From Symbiodinium natans (taxonomy: Eukaryota; Sar; Dinophyceae; Suessiales; Symbiodiniaceae): a stretch of DNA of 64,000 bases. The position numbers were made by a program, and so were the translations under genes. This document shows, one piece after another, positions 43,670 through 53,905 of this stretch. How positions within the stretch are numbered: position 1 is the stretch's first letter; each line of letters starts with the position of its first letter. The stretch is from NCBI GenBank assembly GCA_905221605.1, contig CAJNDS010002309.1, positions 337,501 through 401,500 on the forward strand, given 5' to 3'. The notes under the pieces were generated by a model. It was not told the DNA's origin. It saw nothing but the letters and a program-made list of their open reading frames with translations, and ran no database searches.

Positions 43670-44250
43670 CCAGGTTGCCCCCGCCAGGGTTGCCCCCGCC
43701 CCCGCCAGGCAGGTTGCCCCTGCCAGGGTTGCCCCCGCCGGTTCCCGCCGCCAGAGTTGCGGTTGCCCCCCCCGCCAGAGGGTTGCCCCCGCCCGGGTTG
43801 CCCCTGCCAGGGTTGCCCCTGCCAGGGTCAGGGTTGGTTCCGTCAGGGTTGGTTCCGCCAAGGATGCCCCCGTCAGGGTTGCCCCCGCCGAGGGTTGCCC
43901 CCGCCAGGGTTGCCCCCGCCAGGGTTCCCCCACCAGGAGGGTGCCCCCGCCAGGAGGGTTGCCCCCGCCAACGTTGCCCTGGCCAGGGTTGCCCCCACCA
44001 GGTTGCTTTCGCCGGGGTTGTCAGGGTTGCCCTGCGTTGCCCCCGTCAGGGTTGCCCCCGCCAGGGGCCCCGCCAGGGTTGCCCCTGCCAGGGTTCGCCG
44101 GTTTGGCTCTGCCAGGTTGCCCCCATCAGGGTTGCCCCCGCCAGGTTGCCCCTGCCAGGGTTGCCCCTGCCAGGTTGCCCCCATGAGGATTGCCCCCACC
44201 AGGGTTGCCCCCGCCAGGGTTGCCCCCCGCCAGGGTTGCCCTTTCAAGGG
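43670..44250 (+). repeat. 15-bp minisatellite GTTGCCCCCGCCAGG, block 1
   Basis: About 38 imperfect units with CCCCCG/CCCCTG/CCCCCA variants. Because 15 is a multiple of 3 and the unit lacks stops, all six frames are open and yield pentapeptide repeats (RVAPA, PPGLP, RQGCP on plus; AGATL, GGNPG, RGQPW on minus). Not evidence of a gene. Confidence 0.95.
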
Positions 44251-44404
44251 TGACAGCGTGGCTCCGGTTGGCCTCACCGCCTATTCAGGAATTGTGCACC
44301 TGTATGCTTCGTCGTCCTTGTCTGTGAAGGGCCCTGCCAAAGTTCTCCATTAGTGGCCCCCGCCAGGGTCCAGACATATAGAAATAAACATATGTTTATA
44401 CCTC

Positions 44405-44600
44405 ACCTTGCCCCTGCCAGGGTTGCCCCCGCCAGGGTTTCCCCCACCAGGGTTGTCTCCGAGGTTTGCCCCCACCAGGGTTGCCTCTGCCAGGGTTGCC
44501 CCTGCCAGGGTTGCCCCCACCAGGATTGCCCTGTCAGGTTGCCCCGCCAGGGTTGCCCCCGCCAGGGTTGCCCGCCAGGATGCCCAGGGTTGTCCCCGCC
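44405..44600 (+). repeat. 15-bp minisatellite, block 2
   Basis: About 12 units running directly into the first cob fragment at ...CCCCGCC/ATTTTTCAT. Confidence 0.93.
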
Positions 44601-44988
44601 ATTTTTCATATTTTTAATCTACATTTTCTATCTTCTAACATTCCTTTAAGGAATTCCACTAATAATGAAATGGCATTTTTCCCTTTCATTATTAGTAAAG
44701 ATTTCTATGGAAAGATATTAATTCTCGATCTATATCTTCTTCAAATTCATTTCGGCTTCTCTTCTTTCTCACATCCAGTGAATGCAGTAGAAGCATGTGG
44801 ATTACTTACTCCCTTACATATCGTACCTGAATGGTATTTCTTATGCCAATATGCTATGCTAAAAGCTGTACCAAATAAAAATGCAGGATTCATTATCTTT
44901 CATCCTATTTTACTTTATGAGAAGTCTTTCAATGTCATTCTATTTTAAAATTAAGACGTCCAGTAGATTTAATGGTTTTTATCGCAAC
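44601..44988 (+). pseudogene. cob: Mitochondrial cytochrome b fragment, copy 1
   Basis: AT-rich island in GC-rich repeat. It encodes about 120 residues from the second half of cytochrome b: LSSNIPLRNSTNNEMAFFPF, then FIISKDFYGKILILDLYLLQ, FGFSSFSHP, and LHIVPEWYFLCQYAMLKAVP (the conserved PEWY motif after the HP site). A 14-base deletion after NKNAGFI shifts the frame; the true continuation (FYFMRSLSMSFYFKIKTSSR) is in the next frame. The usual HPDNALE reads HPVNAVE. No start, end or promoter, so it is a broken piece, presumably a nuclear mitochondrial insert. Confidence 0.9.
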
Positions 44989-45408
44989 CCCGCCGGGTTG
45001 CCCAGTTTTACCATTGCCAGGGTTGCCCCCACCAGGGTTGCCCCCACCAGCGTTGCCCCCGCCAGGGTTGCCGCCGAGTTAGGGTTGCCCTTGGCAGGGT
45101 TGCCCCGCCAGGGTTGCCCCCGCCAGGGTGACATTGCCCTCGCCGGGTTGCCCTGGCAGGGTTCCGCGCCTCCTCACGTCGCCTACTCAGGAATTGTGCA
45201 CCTTCTCTGCGACGGCCCTACGCACCTCGTCCTCTTCGCGCGCTGGCGAGGCTTCGTCGTCCTTCTCTATGAAGTTTTGTTTAGTTGCCGAGCAGGGCTT
45301 CAAGTGCGAAGGGCCCTGTCAAAGTTCTCTATGAATTAATTGCCAGGGTTTCCCATTAGTAGTCACCCCCGCCAGGGCCCCGCCAGGGTTGCCCCCGCCA
45401 AGGTTGAC

Positions 45409-45430
45409 ATATATATATATATATATATAT
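45409..45430. repeat. TA microsatellite of unit A
   Basis: Short (TA)n; matching runs at 46585-46615, 48068-48092 and 50282-50307 occupy equivalent places in the duplicated units. Confidence 0.9.
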
Positions 45431-45434
45431 GGCT

Positions 45435-45760
45435 GTGGCTCTCAATAGGGGTATGTCGCGGTGTCCCGCCACCCACCTGTGTTACACACGTATGTCGCGC
45501 CCACTTGTTTCATACGTATGTCGCGGCGGTTGTCGCGGCTGTTTCGCGCTGTCGTGAAAAAGAGATGCAAAACCCATGCAGTTCCAAGAAGGGGCTTGTC
45601 GCAAAGGCTTGTCGCGGAGGCTTGTCGCGGAGGTTTGTCGCGGACTGCTTGTCGCAAGCAGAACGGCTTTGTTACACCCTATGTCGCGGAAAGACGCCCG
45701 GGAGCCAGTTACATACCTAGACTTTTGAGCCGCACCCATATGTAGAGAGAGAAACTTACT
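45435..45760 (+). other. TGTCGCG-rich module with short hairpin
   Basis: Contains about ten TTGTCGCGG/ATGTCGCGG motifs, some as GGCTTGTCGCGGA direct repeats, and the hairpin CTGCTTG-TCG-CAAGCAG (about 45640-45656). Repeated at 46620-46935. No coding signal beyond degenerate frames; function unknown. Confidence 0.7.
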
Positions 45761-46584
45761 GCCCAGGGTTGTCCCCGCCATTTTTCATATTTTTAATCTA
45801 CATTTTCTATCTTCTAATATTCCTTTAAGGAATTCCACTAATAATGAAATGGCATTTTTCCCTTTCATTATTAGTAAAGATTTCTATGGAAAGATATTAA
45901 TTCTCGATCTATATCTTCTTCAAATTCATTTCGGCTTCTCTTCTTTCTCACATCCAGTGAGTGCAGTAGAAGCATGTGGATTACTTACTCCCTTACATAT
46001 CGTACCTGAATGGTATTTCTTATGCCAATATGCTATGCTAAAAGCTGTACCAAATAAAAATGCAGGATTCATTATCTTTCATCCTATTTTACTTTATGAG
46101 AAGTCTTTCAATGTCATTCTATTTTAAAATTAAGACGTCCAGTAGATTTAATGGTTTTTATCGCAACCCCGCCGGGTTGCCCAGTTTTACCATTGCCAGG
46201 GTTGCCCCCACCAGGGTTGCCCCCACCAGCGTTGCCCCCGCCAGGGTTGCCGCCGAGTTAGGGTTGCCCTTGGCAGGGTTGCCCCGCCAGGGTTGCCCCC
46301 GCCAGGGTGACATTGCCCTCGCCGGGTTGCCCTGGCAGGGTTCCGCGCCTCCTCACGTCGCTTTCTCAGGAATTGTGCACCTTCTCTGCGACGGCCCTAC
46401 GCACCTCGTCCTCTTCGCGCGCTGGCGAGGCTTCGTCGTCCTTCTCTATGAAGTTTTGTTTAGTTGCCGAGCAGGGCTTCAAGTGCGAAGGGCCCTGTCA
46501 AAGTTCTCTATGAATTAATTGCCAGGGTTTCCCATTAGTAGTCACCCCCGCCAGGGCCCCGCCAGGGTTGCCCCCGCCAAGGTT

Positions 46585-46616
<32 letters not shown>

Positions 46617-46938
46617 CTCAATAGGGGTATGTCGCGGTGTCCCGCCACCCACCTGTGTTACACACGTATGTCGCGCCCACTTGTTTCATACGTATGTCGC
46701 GGCGGTTGTCGCGGCTGTTTCGCGCTGTCGTGAAAAAGAGATGCAAAACCCATGCAGTTCCAAGAAGGGGCTTGTCGCAAAGGCTTGTCGCGGAGGCTTG
46801 TCGCGGAGGTTTGTCGCGGACTGCTTGTCGCAAGCAGAACGGCTTTGTTACAAACCCTATGTCGCGGAAAGACGCCCGGGAGCCAGTTACATACCTAGAC
46901 TTTTGAGCCGCACCCATATGTAGAGAGAGAAACTTACT
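45761..46938 (+). repeat. 1.18-kb tandem unit A, copy 2
   Basis: Same order and nearly the same sequence as copy 1; the (TA)n block is longer and the following GGCTGTGGCT is missing. Confidence 0.93.
45780..46167 (+). pseudogene. cob: Mitochondrial cytochrome b fragment, copy 2
   Basis: Copy of the first fragment 1,179 bp downstream with the same ends and the same 14-base deletion; differs by a few bases (for example GTGAGTGCAG for GTGAATGCAG). It arose with its flanks by tandem duplication. Confidence 0.9.
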
Positions 46939-47359
46939 GGCCCAAAACCCAAGGAAATAAAAGTTGGAACTTTCAGAATAAACTACCTTATAGGAAGCCC
47001 AAAAGTTGAAAAGTTGGGTTTTGAGCCAGTAAGGAAATAAGAAAGTATTTTTAATACAAAAAACCTCGCCTTGCCCCTTCCAGGGTTGCCCGTGCCAGGG
47101 TTGCCCCCGCCAGGGTCGCCCCCGCAGTTGCCCCCACCAGGGCCCTTGCGCCAGCGGGTGGCCGGGCCTTCCGCGCTTGGCCCTCGCCATTCTGCCATAT
47201 GAATGAGCTTGGGTCCGGAATTGGGCTTGAGGGTGTCTTAAACACAGTATGGGTGAAACAGATTGCCCCGCTCCCTGTTGATCCAGGAAAGTGTAGGCTC
47301 AAGCAACAGCAGCAGTCAACACGTCCCACCCCGGCCAGCGGGGAGACTCGAGGTGTAAG

Positions 47360-47591
47360 CCCCCTTGATAGGGGGGCCGTGGAGGGTAGACCGCTCTAAA
47401 CCTGAAAAAGGCGGCAGTTTGGGTGGCTGGGGTGGGATCCGCTGCACCGAGGCGGCCCGACCCGCCACCACTGGCGCGGGTCGGGACCGCGGCACTTTGG
47501 AACACCCTAAACCAAGGCCGCCCGCGCCAGGCGGCGGCCGGTACAACTGAACGCTACCGCTTCGAGATCTGCTTGCTTTGCCAAGCAGATC
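47360..47591 (+). other. Module with four predicted stem-loops
   Basis: Stems: (a) CCCCC/GGGGG around TTGATA, 47360-47375; (b) CCCGACCCGC/GCGGGTCGGG, 47456-47485; (c) GGCCGCC/GGCGGCC, 47516-47539; (d) GATCTGCTTG/CAAGCAGATC around CTTTGC, 47566-47591. Further copies at about 49554-49785, 51768-52015 and, partial, 53760-53890; (c) and (d) alone also at 43468-43545. Stem (b) is kept while its loop is 10, 10, 7 or 14 bases. Could be a structured RNA or a recombination/processing site; the identity is unknown. Confidence 0.6.
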
Positions 47592-48114
47592 GAGCTTGCC
47601 ACACCTGATGCATCCCTGCTAGCCATAGGGCACAATGTAATAATGGATTAACCCTAAACCCCCGACGCGCGACCCCGGCAGGGGAGGTCGGGCCTAAGAA
47701 GCCGTTGCGCCCCTGCCAGGCTTGCCCCCGCCAGGGTTGCCCCCGCCAGAATAGGGTTGCCCCCGCCAGGTTGTTTCCTGTCAGCCCTTGCCCCCGCCAA
47801 GGTTCGCCAAATGGCCCCCACCAGGGTTGCCCCCTCCAGGGTTGCCCCAGGCTTGCCCCCGCCAGGGTTGCCCTCACCAGATTGGGTTGCCCCCGCCAGG
47901 GTTGCCCCCGCCAGGGTTGCCCGCCAGGGTGACAGGGTTGCCCCCGCCAGCCTGCCAGCCTACTTGGGTTGGTCCCCGAATTGGCCTCGCCTATTCAGGC
48001 TTCTCTATGAAGGGCCCTGCCAAAGTTCTCCATTAGTGGCCCCCGCCAGCTCCTTTAAAAAAAAGACATAATATATATATATATATATATATACACATAC
48101 GTTTATACCTCACT

Positions 48115-48533
48115 TTGCCTGCCCTCGCCAGGGTTGCCCCCGCCAGGGTTGCCCCCGCCAGGGTTGCCCCCGCCAGGGTTGCCCCCGCCAGGGTTGCCCA
48201 CCAGGGTTGCCCTCGTCAGGGTTGCCCCCACCAGGGTTGCCCCCACCAGGGTTGCCCCCGCCAGGGTTGCCCCCACCAGGGTTGCCCCCACCAGGGTTGC
48301 CCCCGCCAGGGTTGCCCTGCCAGGGTTGCTTTGCCAGGGTTGCCCCCGCTCGGGTTGTCCCCGCCAGAATTGGGTTGCCCCCACCCTGCCAGGGTTGCCC
48401 CAGGGTTGCCCCCGCCAGGGTTGCCCCTGCCAGGGTTGCCCCCGCCAGGGTTGCCCCCGCCAGGGTTGCCCCCGCCAGGGTTGCCCCCGCCAGGGTTGCC
48501 CCCGCCAGGGTTGCCCCGAGGTTTGCCCCCGCC
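48115..48533 (+). repeat. 15-bp minisatellite, block in unit B copy 1
   Basis: About 27 units, the most regular block; a minus-strand frame (48110-48535) reads AGATL repeats, formally similar to pentapeptide-repeat proteins, but all frames are open. Confidence 0.95.
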
Positions 48534-48933
48534 ATTTTTCATATTTTTAAGCTACATTTTCTATCTTCTAATATTCCTTAAGGAATCCCACTAATAATAA
48601 AATAGCATTTTTCCTTTCATTATTAGTAAAGGTTTCTATGGAAAGATTATAATTCTCTACCTATATCTTCTTCAAATTCAATTCGGCTTCTCTTCTTTCT
48701 CACATCCAGATAATGCATTAGAAGCATGTGGATTACTTACTCCTTTACATATCGTACCTGAATGGTATTTCTTATGCCAATATGCTATGTTAAAAGCTGT
48801 ACCAAATAAAAATGCAGGATTCATTCTCTTATTTACTTCTATCTTCATCCTATTTTACTTTATGAGAAGTCTTTCAATGTCATTCTATTTTTAAATTAAG
48901 ACGTCCAGTAGATTTAATGGTTTCTATCGCAAC
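48534..48933 (+). pseudogene. cob: Mitochondrial cytochrome b fragment, copy 3
   Basis: Same part of cob, diverged from copies 1-2. It keeps HPDNALEACG and the 14 bases lost in copies 1-2 (AGFILLFTSIFILFYFMRSL), but has two single-base deletions near its start (CTTAAGG for CTTTAAGG; TTTTTCC for TTTTTCCC) and an in-frame TAA after MSFYF. Broken in different places from copies 1-2, so the lineages decayed independently. Confidence 0.9.
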
Positions 48934-50334
48934 CCCGCCGCGTTGCCCCCCCGCCAGGGTTGCCGCCGAGTTAGGGTTGCCCTTGGCAGGGTTCCGCCAG
49001 GGTTGACCCCGCCAGGGTGACATTGCCCTCGCCAGGTTGCCCTGTCAGGGTTCCACGCCTCCTCACGTCGCCTACTCAGGAATTGTGCACCTTCTCTGCG
49101 ACGGCCTCGTCCTCCTCGCGCGCTGGCGAGGCTTTGTTTTGTTGCCGAGCAGGGCTTCTGGTGCCATATCGGCCCCAGATGCGGGAAGGGCCCTTGCGGG
49201 GTTGCCCCTGCCAGGGCTGCCCTTTGCCCCCCGCCGGCCCTTGCGCGACCCCGGTCGGTGGGGAGGCCGGGCCCAAGACGCGCGACCCCAGCATAGGAGG
49301 TCCTGTCAACAAAGACCAAGCTGGGCCAGAGAAGCCCTTGCGCCAGCGGGTGGCCGGGCCTTCCGCGCTTGGCCCTCGCCATTCTGCCATATGAATGAGC
49401 TTGGGTCTGGAATTGGGCTTGAGGGTGTCTTAAACACAGTATGGGCGAAACAGATTGTCCCGCTCCCTGTTGATCCAGGAAAGTGTATAGGCTCAAGCAA
49501 CAGCAGCAGTCAACACGTCCCACCCCGGCCAGCGGGGAGACTCGAGGTGTAAGCCCCCTTGATAGGGGGGCCGTGGAGGGTAGACCGCTCTAAACCTGAA
49601 AAAGGCGGCAGTTTGGGTGGCTGGGGTGGGATCCGCTGCACCGAGGCGGCCCGACCCGCCACCACTGGCGCGGGTCGGGACCGCGGCACTTTGGAACACC
49701 CTAAACCAAGGCCGCCCGCGCCAGGCGGCGGCCGGTACAACTGAACGCTACCGCTTCGAGATCTGCTTGCTTTGCCAAGCAGATCGAGCTTGCCACACCT
49801 GATGCATCCCTGCTAGCCATAGGGCACAATGTAATAATGGATTAACCCTAAACCCCCGACGCGCGACCCCGGCAGGGGAGGTCGGGCCTAAGAAGCCGTT
49901 GCGCCCCTGCCAGGCTTGCCCCCGCCAGGGTTGCCCCCGCCAGAATAGGGTTGCCCCCGCCAGGTTGTTTCCTGTCAGCCCTTGCCCCCGCCAAGGTTCG
50001 CCAAATGGCCCCCACCAGGGTTGCCCCCTCCAGGGTTGCCCCAGGCTTGCCCCCGCCAGGGTTGCCCTCACCAGATTGGGTTGCCCCCGCCAGGGTTGCC
50101 CCCGCCAGGGTTGCCCTCGCCACGGTTTGCCCCCGCCAGGGTGACAGGGTTGCCCCCGCCAGCCTGCCAGCCTACTTGGGTTGGTCCCCGAATTGGCCTC
50201 GCCTATTCAGGCTTCTCTATGAAGGGCCCTGCCAAAGTTCTCCATTAGTGGCCCCCGCCAGCTCCTTTAAAAAAAAAGACATAATATATATATATATATA
50301 TATATACACATACGTTTATACCTCACTTTGCCTG

Positions 50335-50747
50335 CCCTCGCCAGGGTTGCCCCCGCCAGGGTTGCCCCCGCCAGGGTTGCCCCCGCCAGGGTTGCCCACC
50401 AGGGTTGCCCCCGCCAGGGTTGCCCCCGTCAGGGTTGCCCCCACCAGGGTTGCCCCCACCAGGGTTGCCCCCGCCAGGGTTGCCCCCACCAGGGTTGCCC
50501 CCACCAGGGTTGCCCCCGCCAGGGTTGCCCTGCCAGGGTTGCCCCCGCCAGGGTTGCCCCCGCTCGGGTTGTCCCTGCCAGAATTGGGTTGCCCCCACCC
50601 TGCCAGGGTTGCCCCAGGGTTGCCCCCGCCAGGGTTGCCCCTGCCAGGGTTGCCCCCGCCAGGGTTGCCCCCGCCAGGGTTGCCCCCGCCAGGGTTGCCC
50701 CCGCCAGGGTTGCCCCCGCCAGGGTTGCCCCGAGGTTTGCCCCCGCC
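50335..50747 (+). repeat. 15-bp minisatellite, block in unit B copy 2
   Basis: About 27 units, mirrors 48115-48533 with unit-number differences. Confidence 0.95.
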
Positions 50748-51147
50748 ATTTTTCATATTTTTAAGCTACATTTTCTATCTTCTAATATTCCTTAAGGAAT
50801 CCCACTAATAATAAAATAGCATTTTTCCTTTCATTATTAGTAAAGGTTTCTATGGAAAGATTATAATTCTCTACCTATATCTTCTTCAAATTCAATTCGG
50901 CTTCTCTTCTTTCTCACATCCAGATAATGCATTAGAAGCATGTGGATTACTTACTCCTTTACATATCGTACCTGAATGGTATTTCTTATGCCAATATGCT
51001 ATGTTAAAAGCTGTACCAAATAAAAATGCAGGATTCATTCTCTTATTTACTTCTATCTTCATCCTATTTTACTTTATGAGAAGTCTTTCAATGTCATTCT
51101 ATTTTTAAATTAAGACGTCCAGTAGATTTAATGGTTTCTATCGCAAC
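50748..51147 (+). pseudogene. cob: Mitochondrial cytochrome b fragment, copy 4
   Basis: Virtually identical to copy 3, with the same single-base deletions and TAA, 2,214 bp downstream as part of the larger tandem duplication. Confidence 0.9.
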
Positions 51148-51722
51148 CCCGCCGCGTTGCCCCCCCGCCAGGGTTGCCGCCGAGTTAGGGTTGCCCTTGG
51201 CAGGGTTCCGCCAGGGTTGACCCCGCCAGGGTGACATTGCCCTCGCCAGGTTGCCCTGTCAGGGTTCCACGCCTCCTCACGTCGCCTACTCAGGAATTGT
51301 GCACCTTCTCTGCGACGGCCTCGTCCTCCTCGCGCGCTGGCGAGGCTTTGTTTTGTTGCCGAGCAGGGCTTCTGGTGCCATATCGGCCCCAGATGCGGGA
51401 AGGGCCCTTGCGGGGTTGCCCCTGCCAGGGCTGCCCTTTGCCCCCCGCCGGCCCTTGCGCGACCCCGGTCGGTGGGGAGGCCGGGCCCAAGACGCGCGAC
51501 CCCAGCATAGGAGGTCCTGTCAACAAAGACCAAGCTGGGCCAGAGAAGCCCTTGCGCCAGCGGGTGGCCGGGCCTTCCGCGCTTGGCCCTCGCCATTCTG
51601 CCATATGAATGAGCTTGGGTCTGGAATTGGGCTTGAGGGTGTCTTAAACACAGTATGGGCGAAACAGATTGTCCCGCTCCCTGTTGATCCAGGAAAGTGT
51701 ATAGGCTCAAGCAACAGCAGCA

Positions 51723-52190
51723 GTCAACACGTCCCACCCCGGCCAGCGGGGAGACTCGAGGTGTAAGCCCCCTTGATAGGGGGGCTGTGGAGGGTAGACC
51801 GCTCTAAACCCGAAAAAGGCGGTAGTTTGGGTGGCTGGGGTGGGATCCGCTGCACCGAGGTGGCCCGACCCGCCCCTGGCGCGGGTCGGGACCGCGGCAC
51901 TTTGGAACACCCTAACCCCTAAACCATAGGCCGCCCGCGCCAGGCGGCGGCCGGTACAACTGAACGCTACCGCTTCGAGATCTGCTTGCTTTGCCAAGCA
52001 GATCGAGTTTGCCACACCTGATGCTAGCCATAGGGCACAATGTAATACCAGCGGCGGCCGGTACAACTGAACGCTACCGCTTCGAGATCTGCTTGCTTTG
52101 CCAAGCAGATCGAGTTTGCCACACCTGATGCATCCCTGCTAGCCATAGGGCACAATGTAATAATGGATTAACCCTAATAAACCCCCGACG
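51723..52190 (+). repeat. Unit B, partial copy 3 with local duplication
   Basis: Begins like unit B but after the hairpin module a roughly 105-bp part (GCGGCGGCCGGTACAACTGA onwards) is repeated at 51945 and 52052, then the sequence diverges into minisatellite. Confidence 0.88.
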
Positions 52191-52194
52191 CACC

Positions 52195-53345
52195 AGAGGC
52201 CAGGGTTGCCCCCGCCAGAGTTGCCCCCGCCAGGATTGCCCCCGCCAGGGTTGCCCCCCACCAGGGTTGCCCTTGCCAGGGTCCTTTCCCAGGGTCGGCC
52301 CCGCCAGGGTTGCCCCCACTAAATTGCCCCACCTGGAGTTCCGCCACTCCCTGCCAGGGTTGCCCCCGCCAGGGTTGCCCCCGCCAGGGTTGGTCCCTGT
52401 CAGGGGGCCCGCCAGGGTTGGGGGTGCCCCCGTTTTGGCCAGGGTTGCCCCCGCCAGATTTGGCTCTGCCAGGTTGTTTCCGCCAGTTGCCTCAGTCAGG
52501 GTTGCCCCCGCCAGGGTTGCCCGCCGGGGGCTGCTTCCGCCCGCCAGGGTTGCCCCACCAGGGTGGCCCCCGCCAGGGTTGCCCCCGCCAGGGTTGCCCC
52601 CGCCAGGGTTGCCCGCCAGGGTTGCCCCCACCAGGGCCGCCCCCACCAGGGTTGCCCCGCCAGGGTTGCCCTGCCAGTTGCGCCCAAAATTCCTTTCCAA
52701 CTTTCCAGGGTCGCTTTCCGCAGGGTTGCCCTTGCCAGGGTGACAGGGTTGCCCCCGCCAGGGTTGCTCACATTTGTCCGGCTGGGTGCCCCCGCCAGGG
52801 TTGGTCCCCTCTCATTTGCAAGATTGCTCTAAACAGCTTATTGCCCCCGCCAACAGCCCCGGCGCCATGTCGCCTACTTGTGCACCTTCTCTGTGACGGC
52901 CCTCCCAGACCACCTCGTCCTGCCAAAGTACTCTATTATTCTGCCAGGGTGCCGGAATTGCCTTTGCCAGGGTTGCCCCGCCAGGGTTGCGCCTGCCAGG
53001 GTTGCCCCTGCCGCATTCCCTCCATCTCATGGCTCGGGTTGGAAAAACCGACACGGGGCTTGCCCTACCTTTAGCTATGGCCTCGAGGGGTTGCCCTGTC
53101 AGGGTTGCCCCCGCCAGGGTTGCCCCCGCCAGGGTTGCCCCGCCAGGGTTGCCCTACCAGTTGCGCCCAAAGTACCTTTAGGGTCGCTCTCCACAGCCCT
53201 CGCTAGGGTGACAGGTTTGCCCCCGCCAGGGTTGCCCACCAGGTCTGCCTCGCCAGGGTTGCCCCGCCAGGGTTGCCCTTGTGAGGGTTGTCCCTGCCAG
53301 GGTTTCCCCCGCCTCCCCCTTCAGGGTTGCCCCCGCCACCAACCC
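52195..53345 (+). repeat. 15-bp minisatellite, degraded terminal block
   Basis: Irregular units interrupted by GC-rich pieces and two copies of GTGCACCTTCTCNGTGACGG blocks (52874 and 53366). It forms the right edge of the island together with a partial hairpin module. Confidence 0.85.
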
Positions 53346-53689
53346 CGGCACCATGTCGCCTACTTGTGCACCTTCTCAGTGACGGCCCTGTCAGACAACC
53401 TGGTCCTCCTTGCGCGCTTGCACGGCTTCGTCGTCCTTCTCTATGAAGGAACGAACCACAAGCTCCCTGCCAAAGTACTCTATTATTCTGCCAGGGTGCC
53501 AGCAATGTTGCCCTCGCCGGGGTTGCACGCCAGGGTTGCGCCTGCCACGGCCGCCCCCGCCGCATTCCCTCTCATCCGGGTTATTCCGGAGTCCTGCGAC
53601 CAACATGGCTCGGGTTGGAAAAACCGACACGGGGCTTGCCCTGGCTTAGCTATGGCCTTGAGGGTGTCTCAAACACAGTAGTTTGGATC

Positions 53690-53905
53690 CAGGACAGTGT
53701 AGGCTCAAGCAACAGCAGCAGTACGTCCCATCCCGGCCATCGGGGAGAGTGGAGGTGAAAGCCCCCTTGATAGGGGGTGGGGGGTAGACCGCTCTAAACC
53801 CGAAAAAGGCGGTAGTTTGGGTGGTTGGGGTGGGATCCGCTGCACCGAGGCGGCCCGACCCGCCCCCACTCCCTGGCGCGGGTCGGGACCGCGGCACTTT
53901 GGAAC
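53690..53905 (+). repeat. Unit B, partial copy 4 (hairpin module only)
   Basis: GTGTAGGCTCAAGCAACAGC onwards to TTTGGAACACCCTAAACC. It keeps stems (a) and (b) and runs straight into a CCCTAAA tract, so it marks the junction between island and telomere mosaic. Confidence 0.88.

Larger units (their letters stand above)
44582..45760 (+). repeat. 1.18-kb tandem unit A, copy 1
   Basis: Order: cob fragment, 15-bp minisatellite, GC-rich block (AATTGTGCACCTTCTCTGCG onwards), (TA)n, TGTCGCG-rich module. The next copy follows without a gap. Confidence 0.93.
47315..49508 (+). repeat. 2.2-kb tandem unit B, copy 1
   Basis: Starts GTCAACACGTCCCACCCCGG; holds the hairpin module, minisatellite, (TA)n, a second minisatellite block, cob fragment and a GC-rich block. 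The next copy starts 2,194 bp later. Confidence 0.93.
49509..51722 (+). repeat. 2.2-kb tandem unit B, copy 2
   Basis: 2,214 bp, nearly identical to copy 1; differs by about 20 bp in the minisatellite (an extra GCCCTCGCCACGG part) and single bases. Confidence 0.93.

Noticed and set aside
43508-53074. More than forty Pro/Gly/Arg-rich frames in the island
   Set aside because: All derive from the 15-bp stop-free minisatellite; frames are open on both strands at once.
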